Of a DNA stretch of 64,000 nt, positions 35,610 to 47,019 are shown piece after piece. The stretch comes from Lingula anatina (taxonomy: Eukaryota > Brachiopoda > Lingulata > Lingulida > Lingulidae). A program made the translations under genes and the position numbers. The notes beneath the pieces were generated by a model. It was not told where the DNA came from. It did not search any database and saw only the letters and a list, made by a program, of their open reading frames with translations. Each line of letters opens with the position of its first letter. Positions within the stretch are counted from its first letter, which is position 1. The stretch is from the NCBI RefSeq assembly GCF_001039355.2, contig NW_019776135.1, positions 616,862 to 680,861 of the forward strand, in the 5' to 3' direction.

Positions 35610-36971
35610 CTGAATAAAAGGAATGTCAAATGTCACATAGCAGCATGTATAGATCTTAATCTGCCAATGGTGCCTCACTGTTACTAGTTTACCATGGTTG
35701 ATGGCAAGCCCAAGTTCATGACACATAAAGCACAGCCACATACGGTTTCAATTACACTTTGCATTTTGTTACTTCTACTTTTTCCTTCTTCTTTATCAAG
35801 CTTTTAAAAGTTTTCATTACAAAATTTGAAATAAAATCACAGGAATATAAAGGATGAGTATTGAATATCTGTAGGCTACAAAACTTAGCAAAGGAATGTA
35901 TCAGACATATCTACCTGTGGTTGGAATGCGTAACTGATGGGTCTGTCCACTGACCACGCATCAGCTACCATGCTTCTCATGTCTACAGCTATGAAACTGA
36001 GTTCAAATTGTTCAAAACTACTAGAAACCTCATTGCCATCCACTTTTATTTATTTATTTATCAGCTGATTCACTCATTTATTCATTTATGAAGCAAACTA
36101 GGTTTAAGTTCAACTTAATGATAACATAGCTAAGGAAAAACACACATACACACAAAAATTGTAACCAAAAACTTAAGACCAAAGTCCTTACTGTGTGAAT
36201 GATTTTATGCAGTTAATTTATGTTGATGCATATTCATAGTTTGATTCGTGTGTGTAATTTTGAAAAGAGTGCCTGTACTGTACTGTACTGTACTGGGGTA
36301 TATGAAATATGCATAAATAACAATGCTAGCATTGAATTATGACAATGCGCACACAACTGTTCCTGTTCAGTAACTGCATTCTAATGATCTCATTAAACTC
36401 TGTGACTGTGTTCCCATTAGATTGAAGTAAAAGTCAAGTTTTGAACTGAATATTCTGTCGTAAAATAAGTAAGAAATGAATGTTTGGCATGGTCTATGCT
36501 GGCAATTTACAGACGCAACAGCAGTCTCTATTATTTAGGATGAATTTACTGGGTATATCTAGACATATACAGAATGTATATTTACTTTTTTCATTTAATT
36601 CTATCCATCTATTTATCATTTTTTATTAAATTATTTCATTAGCAACATCAAACGTTACACTATTCAATATTTCATTGACAGTGAGGCCACAGCCATATCA
36701 ACAATAATGCTGTTTTGGCCTACATTACCAAAGGCCGTCAATGCAACAGATACATATACGCACTTAACGTACTTCAAGATCTCAGGTTCAGCTGTTCAAT
36801 GGGGCTGTCCTGCACAGTTATAAACGTCTATGCTACTGGCTCTGCGGTTTGTACTTGCCAAATAAGTCAATACAAGTTATATTAACTGGTATCTTAAAAT
36901 GTAGTCATAAATGCCGTGAAAAAAGTACCTTATCGAGGCTTTGAAGTTTTTTCTTCAAGACCATTACTCAC

Positions 36972-37125
36972 CAGAAATAATCTAATGTTCTGAAATGGCG
37001 AAGGCCCATCGAAAATGTGAAGAATCCTTCACACCCTAGTTCTACTAATGCCAAGTTGTGTTTACCCACAATGCTTAGCGATGACCTACTACGCTCGCGC
37101 ATTGACGACCCGCCATTTTGGAAAT
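36972..37125 (-). promoter_or_regulatory. Probable 5' UTR exon and promoter of the Egalitarian-like gene, possibly bidirectional
   Basis: A minus-strand donor (CTG/GTGAGT) lies at 36966-36971 and fits the acceptor at 31230, giving a 5.7 kb 5' UTR intron. Around 37075-37121 the DNA is CpG-richer and carries CCAAAATGGCGGG (minus strand, 37109-37121), a YY1-like core near many start sites. A plus-strand donor AAAG/GTGAGT at 37145 suggests a divergent transcript, possibly the first exon of the USP gene at 41 kb. Assignment is by signals only. Confidence 0.5.
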
Positions 37126-37144
37126 AGATTGAATATTTGAAAAG

Positions 37145-38990
37145 GTGAGTAAAGGCCTCAGGTAATAACTTGTTGTACGTTGTTGCGATGAGGTCAGTCC
37201 GAATGCAGTTTATATCATTTGAATGAGGAGATAATACATGCGGTTTTGATTCTTTAGGATTTCTCGGATTCACCTCATTCTTGCAGCTTCTTTCTCTGTG
37301 CAAGTGAAATTAGGTCAGGAAGCCGGCAACTTCAGTTGTCTTGAATACTATTGAATTTGAAATCGATAAACAACTTATGCAAACGCATTAAATGTATTAT
37401 GTAACAGAGTATTGTTTTAGCTCTACCTGCATATCACTTAAACTTGTCTAGCTTCTAAACAACGAAAAGAAGCATTTTCTAACTCCGGTCCATTCGGCCC
37501 CCAATGCCAGTGACAGTGTGAGAACTGAGATGTACTGCCACTGGATCTTTCTTTCATTACTGCACATTGCCTACTTTATATGTAGACTATATGTGTGTTA
37601 TTATACACTACAACTGTTTGCGACTTTTCTTGCTATTTGATCAGAACTCTACCTCAATTCTGATCTATTATTAAATTATTATTATTAGCTTTAAATTTTT
37701 AACTGTCTTTTTGAGTTGGAACTTGTATTATAACTTTTGTCACTGTGCATGTGGCACCTTGATACAGACCCACATGAATAGGTTTGCTTGTTTGACACCC
37801 AGTTGTTGGAAAATGCTTGAAGTCCAGAGAGTAAAGTGCCCTTTATCTATGGGTAGAGGCTGATATTGGAAATGTTCCTCTCGTTGTTTACACTTGGCTC
37901 CATCACGTATACTTATCAATACTTAAGTGCTCATTATATATATATATATAATAGATGATTTTGGTACCTATTTATTATATATATATATATATATATATTG
38001 GTTTAAAACCAGAACCACTATCGGGCTTAAAAGTTTATTAAACTACATAAAAGTTTACATAAAATTACATAACTACAGTAAACGTTAACTACTTCAACAC
38101 AGTACATCAACCCGTATGTTAATGAGTTGCAACCCTTAGATACAGGTAGCAATGTTGCTTCACACTAACTTACCTATGTCTGGTGCACAAGTTCATACAA
38201 AAAGACTGCTAGTATACTACATAGCTTGAGAAATACGACTTTGATAAAATAAAATTTGGGATTATTAATCAAATACTTTTCATGGTACTATTCATTTTAT
38301 GGGTAACTAGTTATTTCACTGCAATGACCCTAGGTCAGGGTATGTTACATTCATACTATTTCGTCACAAATGTATCTGAATATCTCTCTTCAGGAGCAGT
38401 TGAATAGCAGACAGATGTAGTTCTTTAAAAAAGAGAATGTTTTGGATATTTTACTCTGTCTATACTGCTGTCTACTATGGCAGTATAGACTTTATGGTGT
38501 TCTTGCTGGTGGATCTTGTGGCTAAGACACCACTCAAAGAAGCAAGGTATGTATGATTCAAAACACATACCATAGTTTGTGAGAAAATAAATGGCCAGTT
38601 AGAGCACTGTGCCCAATTTGATGGAACTATTTATTCACAAATAAAAGACCTAACTCTACAGAATGTGTTTAAAATTTATCTGTTTTCATATATTATCACT
38701 GTTTTGTGGCTGAATGTGTTTAAAAGTCTGCAGTATTATATATTCATCATAGAATGTTGATGTCATACCTTTAAACTTCCCTTCTGAAAAGTTTGCTATA
38801 TTGCCGTACAGTGTATTAATTAAGGGTCAAAACACGGTAACGGTGCCATGGGTGTCAAATTTTTTTTTGTTTCATTGAAATTTAAAACTTTTACATTTTT
38901 GTAGAAAACAAATCAAATTTTCAGACAAAGTAAGTTTCATTGATATACTCCCAGTACTTTTTCGGTGAGCCACTGGGAAACATAAAGGAA
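37145..38990. other. Non-coding stretch, no gene seen
   Basis: Contains (TA)n tracts at about 37937-37951 and 37976-38000. If the plus-strand donor at 37145 is real, this is part of the first intron of the USP gene. Confidence 0.4.
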
Positions 38991-39000
38991 AAAAAAAATT

Positions 39001-40864
39001 GTCTCTGACGGGACACATGGTCATATTGGCCTGAGTCAGATATTAGGTTGTTTTTTCAAGTTTTTATCACCCAAATATGTTGAACTAATCAGAAGTAATA
39101 GTTTAACATAGAAAACTGCCACTTTTCACTTATTTTGAGTAAAAAATTATTTAGCACTAGGCGTGGTGTGTCCCGTCAGAGACATTTGACTTCGAAAAGT
39201 TTTCATATTTTCCACATCTGGTAGGTTGTATAAATGAAACTTAAAATCCTCTTTTAAATAATGATAAGTAATGATTATAGCTAAAAATTACAAAATTAAA
39301 ACAATTTACAGTGAAATTATTGCCAAATTTTATCATTGTCTCTGACGGGACATTTTCTGTCTCTGACGGGACATTTTCTGACAGATGTGAAACATAAGGT
39401 TTTACATCTTCAATTGAATCATTTTCAAGTGTTCTGGTGTGTTACATTTCTTATTTTTCTTTTGCAACTGATCATTACTGGGTAATTCATTAACCATTAT
39501 TGATTATTAGCTAGGTTGACTGTCAGTGATTAGGTGTTGACATGTGCCGTCAGAGATCATGTCAGAGCACTAGAACTGTGAGCATGTGCATGATTTAGAA
39601 CAGAGTCTGAAGGAGACCTCCAGCTCCAACCATATGTTGTGGTATCTGATGATCTGCACAATAACAAACAGTCCGTCTTCACTTGTAATAAGGCCATTCT
39701 CGTAGACCTCCAACACCAGCAATCATTCAGCAAAGTCCATTACTGGTCAGATGGAGCCGGAACCCCCAGTCAATTCAAAAGTTGGTTTTTACTGTCTAAA
39801 CATGGTGCTATCATGAAAGAGTATGGAAGTGCAGTGGTACTTTTTATACCACTGCCCATGGCAAAGGACCAGTGGATGGGGTTGTAGGAGAAATGAAACA
39901 TCAGGTTTGGAGAGCAGTGCTCCAGAGAAAAATGGTTGTAGATACACCTTATCAATTCTGTTTGGCTGGCAAAGAATTATGCCCCAATGTCAACGTAATG
40001 TACCTGTCTGCAGCAGATATTGTAGCAGCTACCGCGCCCATCAGCAGTTGCTTGGAAAACTGTCCATCTGTTCCAGGAATTCAACACTTCCAACAGCTTC
40101 AGCCCCAGCCCCGTGGACATGTTCTTGTGTCAACCAATTCTCAGTACCAGCAACCCTCTTAATATGCTAAACTTATTCATGACTGTGGACTTTGATTTGC
40201 CTGCACATCCGCACTATGACAATGTCATTCAAGGCACAGCTCAGTCTCACCAGGGAGATTTTGTCATTGCGGAGTTTGCTGCCAGGAAAGGAGTAAAACA
40301 ATTCTTAGGTCAGGTCACCCGTGACACTGAAGATGGCAAAGTGGAAGTCAGTTTCTTACGTACTGAAGGTTCTGGCAAAAGAATCTTTGTGTACCCTGCC
40401 ACAGAAGACAAAGCATGGATTCCCATAAAAGATGCCAAGGAAGTCCTTCCAATGCCTAGCATAGACACTCGTGGACTTTACTTGTTTCCATCACCTGTTA
40501 ATGTGACTGGTTGAAAAAAAATCTCTATAGTGCAAAAAAGATATGTGTTCTAAGACTAATTGAAAAACAGGAATTATTATGTGAACTATCATGGACAGTG
40601 TTGATTGATATTGAGAAATAGCAGTAATGGACAGTGGATTACTTGTACGAGAAAATTATACTGTGCCTTATCACTGTGTCATGATAATTAATTAATATTA
40701 TAAACATATTGCATCTGGGGATTTTTCTAATGTACAGAAATGCTATTTTGCAATAACCATCAAGTATGATTCATTAGATACAAAAATGTGGCTTTTTAAA
40801 CCTCTTTTCTAAGATTTTTCAACAGTGCCCAAAAGTGTCCCGTCAGAGACGTCCCGTCAGAGAC
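39001..40864 (+). mobile_element. Candidate DNA transposon bracketed by GTCTCTGACGGGACA repeats
   Basis: The 15-mer GTCTCTGACGGGACA occurs at 39001-39015, 39338-39352 and 39359-39373, and inverted at 39169-39183, 40836-40850 and 40851-40864 (last one 14 bases). A damaged copy lies near 39543. The copies cluster on both sides of a decayed ORF at 39.6-40.5 kb and face each other overall. This resembles subterminal transposase sites or terminal repeats. I cannot fix the outer borders or a target duplication. Confidence 0.55.
39609..40514 (+). pseudogene. Decayed transposon-associated protein (frameshifted)
   Basis: The left part, in one frame to about 39850, includes YVVVSDDLHNNKQSVF and VHYWSDGAGTPSQFKSW. 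It must then shift frame to continue TFYTTAHGKGPVDGVVGEMK. A further shift is needed to reach the last part at about 40180-40514, with GDFVIAEFAARKGVKQFLGQ, a KVEVSFLRTEG stretch and IFVYPATEDKAWIPIKD. I know this architecture (a SDGxxxQFK...HGKGPVDG core plus a small C-terminal chromo/tudor-like barrel) as a repetitive protein family of invertebrate genomes, probably mobile-element derived. I do not know its family name. No intact start is visible. Confidence 0.6.
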
Positions 40865-40874
40865 AGTGACTTTT

Positions 40875-40903
40875 TATGTACAGACACAGATGTGTCTGTA
40901 CAT
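40875..40903. repeat. Short palindrome next to an unknown base
   Basis: Two 14-bp arms, TATGTACAGACACA and its inverse, around a 2-base centre, here cut one base short by the N at 40904. The same palindrome plus 8 shared bases to its left (GACTTTTT) recurs at 54883-54920 next to another N. Confidence 0.85.
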
Positions 40904-40994
40904 NACACACACACACACACAATATTGTGCCAGCAGAGACTGAATTTAGATCTGTATGAGAATATATATTAAGACTTTGAATTTGTGTTTGCAG

Positions 40995-43900
40995 AGATGA
41001 TGGGGAGAAGAGGCTGGTGTGGTTGTATGAGGCCCTTGCCTTGATGTTCTTCAGTGTTGTTGTATACATCATAGATCATGTGCCATACCTCCTCTTTACT
41101 CTGGCGGTGCTTACACTCCTCTACACACAAGTGCACGGACGTGTGGATTTCCGCGATCTCTGGATACAGCTCACCACAAGGTGGGATGAATTCCAGCAGC
41201 ACGAGGAGAGCATGGAGCAGATGCGAAGGGAGCAAGTACGACAGACAGAAGGGCAGTTCATGATGACCAGCTCCCCAATAGCCACTCCTCCCCTGCACAT
41301 GGTTTCTCAGGCAGACCCCTTTCCAAATGTCAGTCCTATAGCCAGTGCAGCAGCCTGGAATAATGTGGATACCCCTGGGAATAGATTCATGCACCCCCTC
41401 CCTCCACAGTTGAGATTCAATAGCCCCAGTGGTCCATCAGTGACAGGGATGTCACCACAGGGAACAGTGCTGCCATCTCCACAGCAGCAAGACCCAGGGT
41501 TCCCTGTGGTATCAGAACCTTTCTCCTCAGGGCAGCAGTTCTACTCTAGGCTTCCCACAAACTATGCATTTGCTAACATGAATCACAACAGCAGGTTCCA
41601 GAATCAAAACCCAAGCATGTCAGCGCGACTGCCCACAGTCATGCCAAAGAGACTGGTCAATAAAATTCACACAGGGTATGGGGACATGGACCCAAAAGTT
41701 GGTAAAACTCAATCAGGTGCTCTCTCACGGGTCATGAATGTGTTGGGACTGGGAAAATATAGGACAACTCCTCCAGGACTGAGGAATGACAGCAAAAGTA
41801 TATGTTTTATGAATGCTGTGTTGCAGTGTCTTGCCAGAAGCCCGAAGCTCCCCGAATCTCTGGGCAATATCAGTCAGGATGATATAGAGAGGAGGAAGAG
41901 GAAGGCCAGTCTGGCTGAGACCACCCTGTTAGAGTCTATTAAAGAACTGCTGCATGAGCTCAATGTTCAGCCAGGTCAGTAAATTGGCAAAGAGGTAGAG
42001 AGATCTGAAGAGAAACTTTTAGTAATAGGTATAGCAAATGATTTTGCTTCTTTTCCTGTTCAAGGCTTAAAAGTTTGTTATGAAGACAGTGATTTGCTTT
42101 TGTCATTTTATTTAGAAGTCATTTTATGTAATATTTTTGGCAAAAAGAAAAAAAATCTTCTTAAACTGTTAACTCCATTGTTGTGTTGAAGCGAAGAATG
42201 CATTTCTTACACTTTGCAAATTTTTCATTACTAGTACATAATTTAAAAACTGGCAACAGTTTTGACTGTCTAGCCATGACAAGACCATGAGATATGGTGT
42301 CCACATTTGGTCAAGTTCAGTTTCATGGGACCACATCCTACTCTTTTCACAGATGGTAACAGCAGAGAATGTCCAGACATAACAAGACTACGGGAGGCAG
42401 CGTCGTCTTTGACAGACTTGGTTGCAAGTCCCAGCAACCAGGACGCCCAGCAGCAGCAGGACACGGCAGAGTTTCTAACATGGCTGCTGTCAACACTTCA
42501 CCAGGTGCTGAACAAGACTGGAGACCAAGGTAAGCTGGTCTTGACAGTACTATGTCCTTGCCAGTGTTGGTGCTTACAAATGTCCATGTGTCACTAAATC
42601 TTAATTTTGGCACCTCTGCAGTTGTGCCTCTTGGATTTTTGTTGCAATTTAGCTTTGTGAGCACTGCATGTGGTGGGTTTAAGTAGTGAAGCATACCTTT
42701 TATCTTATAGATAATCTTTTTATAGGATATATATGAAGAATATTTCAGAATGTTTGGACATGTACTTTACAGTTTTTTTAATCTTATTTATATAGTATTT
42801 GGTAGCTTACACGATTATGTTAAATATACTAATAAAACTAAAATTCAATGATTTATAAGGAATTTACAGATGATTAATTCAAATAAGCCAAGAAACAGTG
42901 TCCTTCTCCTCTTAAGAAATTAGTTTATTTATTTGTTTATTTATTTATTTTTTATTTATTTATTTATTTTTTTGTCATCATTTTATGGTTTTAAACTTGT
43001 TCATTTATATGTGCTGTTCTCAAAAGATTATAACTACAAGCAATTCTGTATATATAGGTGGTTCCCAGGCAGACCAGTTTATGAGCCCAGCTTTAGCTAT
43101 GCTGAAGTTCATTTATGGAGATCTGAATGAAAGAAGAATAGAGGAGTTGAAAGGTGCATGCAGGAGAGAGGTTAGCAAACAGAAAGTCTGATTGAAAAAT
43201 GCTGAAGTGATATTATATACTCTGCCCTCGTGTTCTGCCGTTCTGTTTGGCGTTTTCTTATTAGATACTGTGTTTAAATCTCTGAAAAAAACTGAAATAC
43301 TAATTGCAAAATGAAATGCACTCGAGAATTCATTACTATATTTTCTTTGCAAAACTGTTAGCAGTAATTCTAGTTAGGAACCAACATTCAGAATTCTTTT
43401 GTTGAAACTCGTGTCAGAAAAAGCAACACTCGCCCTTTTACTGCCTCTTCAAAGACATAAAATTTCATCGCAAATCTTCTACAGGCTAGTTTTTATTACT
43501 AAGATATTTTTCAAAACTCATTTATTCATCATTTATGTTCACAGATATCCATAGCTCATGGTCTGGACAACAACACCTACGCAGAACCCATCCAGAGGCT
43601 GTCTGACCTTGAGTGGCTGACCTACAAACAGGCTAATACCTCTCCAGTGGACGACCTGTTCTCTGGTCAGCTTGTGGAGGCCCAACACTGTGTGGAATGT
43701 AACCACATCTCAGTGAATATTCAGCCCTTTAACATCCTCCCAGTGCCCCTGGTGGCTCCCAGGGAACTCACAGGGTTGGTCTATCTGGAGGACTGTTTTA
43801 CCAAGTTTGGTAATGTAGAGAAACTTTACGGTGTGAACGGACTGAGGTGTCCTTGTACTCATACTGTACAAGAAGCTGAGAAGACTAAGCCATTGAATTT

Positions 43901-44558
43901 GGTCTCCCATACCCAGCAGAGGAATGTTGATCATGATTTGCGTAGGAGGGTGATATCTGATTCTGTGCTCAGGTCTCCATTGAACGCTTCTAGTCTTGTG
44001 ACACCCATACGCGGAAGAGAGGGTAGTATAAACCCCTTGTCAGACAGTGGATTTCATGATAATAACCACTTAAAGACGTCCACTCCCATTGGAGACAATG
44101 TATTCAATTTTGACCTTAACCGAGATCGAGTGAGACTAACTGATGGTCAAAGACGATCATTACTACGTCAGTTGCCAGAGTGCTTGGTGATCCAGATATT
44201 AAGGTTCAGATTTGACTCTGAGGTCCAGGATGCTTGTAAGGACTCCTCACCTTTAAGTGTTCCTCTCTCAGGATTGGACTTAACACATATTATATTTGAC
44301 ACAGTGGCTAACAGGGAAGACTTGACCAGTGGAGATTTAGGCTATCGCTATGACCTTTATGGAATGTGCCTCCATGTTGGGGGTCAAAACACAAACTATG
44401 GCCACTATGTGGCCTATGCTCAGGCCTCTGATGGTCTCTGGTATAAGTTTGATGACGAGAGTGTCAGTCAGATCAGCATTGACTATGAACTGACCACAAA
44501 GTTTGTGCGAGAGAATGCTTATATCTTGTTTTACAGAAGAAATGTGACTGGGCAGTGA
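40995..44558 (+). CDS. USP-family deubiquitinase with N-terminal hydrophobic region
   Basis: Exons at 40995-41974, 42353-42529, 43058-43170 and 43545-44558 have matching phases and a TGA stop at 44556-44558. They encode about 760 residues. The first listed exon opens in mid-codon after a splice acceptor (TTTGCAG), so the true N-terminus lies further upstream. The N-terminal part holds two hydrophobic stretches, ALALMFFSVVVYII and YLLFTLAVLTLLY, suggesting membrane anchoring, then a Pro/Gln-rich linker. The C19 peptidase core has the Cys box (GLRNDSKSICFMN, Cys codon 41803-41805), QQQQDTAEFLTWLL, a zinc knuckle CVEC, and the His box GGQNTNYGHYVAYA (His codon 44403-44405) with WYKFDDESV. It should cleave ubiquitin chains. 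I cannot assign a specific USP ortholog. The Cys box lacks the usual GNTC. Confidence 0.88.
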
Positions 44559-46103
44559 AATTGAGTGTGTTACCTTCTGTAGGACTTATATTTTCTTTCA
44601 ATAAGCTTTTTTTTTCCAAACAAGAAATTGTTAAAGAAATATTTTCTTCACTGTTACTTATCTTTGTCATTGTTTAATTTTCATTACAAAATTTAACTTT
44701 AACATTGAATTTGTTATATTATGACGTCTGAATGAAATGATTTTACTTTTCATTAAGATTGAAAATTTTTTGTCTACAGAATTAATGCAAGATAAATGAT
44801 GCCAAAATTATGTGAATGAAACTGCCCATTTACATTTATTGCTATGTATATAGTCTGGCCCAAGGTTATTGTCACAATGTATTATGAATTCGCTTTTTTG
44901 ATGTATATAAAACTGGTTTAAAGTCATCTTCAAAGGCAGCATGACATTACTCAGTCATCTTTATATTGATTCTTCACATTCTACCCATTTGTACATTTCC
45001 TAGTCCATTGTTATCATTCAGTCCACGTGATGTCATTGTATTATATAGTAATACACATAGTCAAAGAGATTAATTGAGTACGGATCTTTTTAAAGAATGT
45101 TGATATATGGGGCACATTTTATAATTTACATTTGAAAACCACAGTTCAGTATTGAAGAAAGCATCAATATTGCCTTTATCCTAAAGTTACTTGCTTGGTT
45201 ATTTAAGGTGAAAAACTTCCAGATTGATCTGGATATTTGGTTGTTGTATTTATACCAGTCCCCAACCTAAATTAGAGCTATTTGTCTATGGAGCTTAGAT
45301 TTTTTTAAAGGTCCTCTTTCTTCTCTGAATGGCCTAAGTGTGTTGCAAGTTGGCTCTTGGTTGCTGTTATTGTCACATCCCATGAACATTAACCTAGCAC
45401 AACGCATTAAAAACCTGCAGCTTTCTTCTTGACTTTGATATATCAAATTAATTTCAGAGGAGTGAGAGCCAATAATTGGTGTGAAATGCACCTGTGCAAC
45501 AAATTTTAATTGTGTCATACATTTTTCACTTCATATTCAGTGTCAACTGTGCTCTATTATATTCATGTGGAATGTATCCGGGTGTATTTACCTAAATCTA
45601 TTTTTGAATACACAGTTTTTTATACAACTAAATTATAAAGTTTTAACACTTTTGGCATGTTTCCGTTAATTTGATGAATGGAAACTGTCGCCAAGCATTT
45701 GTTTTAAGCAGTCAAATGTGATGAAAGTGTGTAGTCAGATAAATTGAAAGATGAGTTAAGAAATATAAACTGTATTTGGGATTTACGGAAAAAATGTTAA
45801 GGTGCATATTTTTTTGTTATCCCAAGTTGCTAAAATTTTGTTTTGGATATGAAGAGTGGTTTTGGGGGTCAGGACTTTGAAAGTGGGCTTTGTTGACTGC
45901 ATTGTAAAAGTAAGAATTATTTATTTGAGTCATCATATTTACGAGAATGTTTGCTTGTCATTTCCTGTAACATGGAAATTTTGTCTCTTAAAGCCATATC
46001 CAAATCCAATAATGTCCATTAGACGATACCTCTACCAGTACCATTACATATATAATTATAGACTAAAGCAGACTCATAAAATGCAGAAGTTTTTTGTTAT
46101 TTG
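44559..46103. other. 3' flank of the USP gene, no gene seen
   Basis: AT-rich sequence with no credible ORF; it probably contains the USP 3' UTR. A T run at 46104-46124 follows. Confidence 0.5.
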
Positions 46104-46151
46104 TTTTTTTTTTTTTTTTTTTTTCAGATCTCAGATTAGTGCCACTTCTTT

Positions 46152-46293
46152 GCACCCTGAGCTTCAGAGATAACTTGACACTAACCTCTTCACAATAGCC
46201 TATCTTCATCGTGTCAAGTTACGTAACTTGACACGATGAAGATAGGCTATTGTGAAGAGGTTGGTGTCAAGTTATCTCTGAAGCTCAGGGTGC
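46152..46293. repeat. 142-bp near-perfect palindrome
   Basis: The two 71-bp arms meet with no spacer at 46222/46223 (GTTAC/GTAAC) and differ at one position only (ACACTAACC against GGTTGGTGT). The 8-mer CTTCTTTG lies at both outer edges, 46145-46152 and 46293-46300, as a possible target duplication. A transcript would form a very stable hairpin. Confidence 0.93.
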
Positions 46294-47019
46294 TTCTTTG
46301 AGGTCCTCAAAATAATATATTGACAGAAAGAAAGTCTGCATTTTTTAAATTAAATAATTCAATACCAGAATACCACTTTCTCCAAGAAAACAGCTGCAAC
46401 TTTACAGTCATCTGACCTTGATGTCGTCAGATGGATATATGTGCTTTTCTGTTATTTACATATTAAAAGCTTTAATGGCATTACTTAATCATGGCGATGT
46501 GCAACAAAGCAGTAAGAAAGTAAGTGGACAATTTTGTGCAGTAGTTTATAAGAATAGAAATTGTAAATAAATACTTTTACAAGCTCAGACATTTTACAGG
46601 AATTGTGAAGAAATAAAAAAAAAACATTAACATTACTTTACAACGTCTATTTTAATAACAAAGTGGATATTATGTTAATATTCACATTCACTGATACTGG
46701 AGGTAGATCAGCGAGATGGGTGATGAGTTAACTTGACCTATATTTAAGGTAGTACTTCGCGGACACTTTTCATTGGTTTGCATAAGGATCCTTCCGCCTT
46801 TACCCATTTAATGATAATTGCTGAACTAATTTACGTAGATTTGACAAAAAATAGTAGAGTACTATTAGATGATATATCTTTAAGGTGATCTAGCGTGGAT
46901 TTGTAGTAAAATTTATTTTCTTTGGAACTATTTCATAGCGCATACAAGTGTTCCGGAAGCAGGAAGCAGCACTGCCACCATAACTAGGTCAGTGTGATGG
47001 AAATATAGGTAAAACAGTA

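Larger units (their letters stand above)
31230..36971 (-). other. Long 5' UTR intron of the Egalitarian-like gene (inferred)
   Basis: No coding exon is evident. It contains the MITE copy 3, an inverted-repeat MITE, (TA)n and a (GA)n microsatellite, each listed separately. Confidence 0.5.

Noticed and set aside
36968-37303. 111-codon minus-strand ORF over the 37.1 kb promoter patch
   Set aside because: Overlaps the inferred start site and 5' UTR exon; not recognised as a protein and broken off at the donor.
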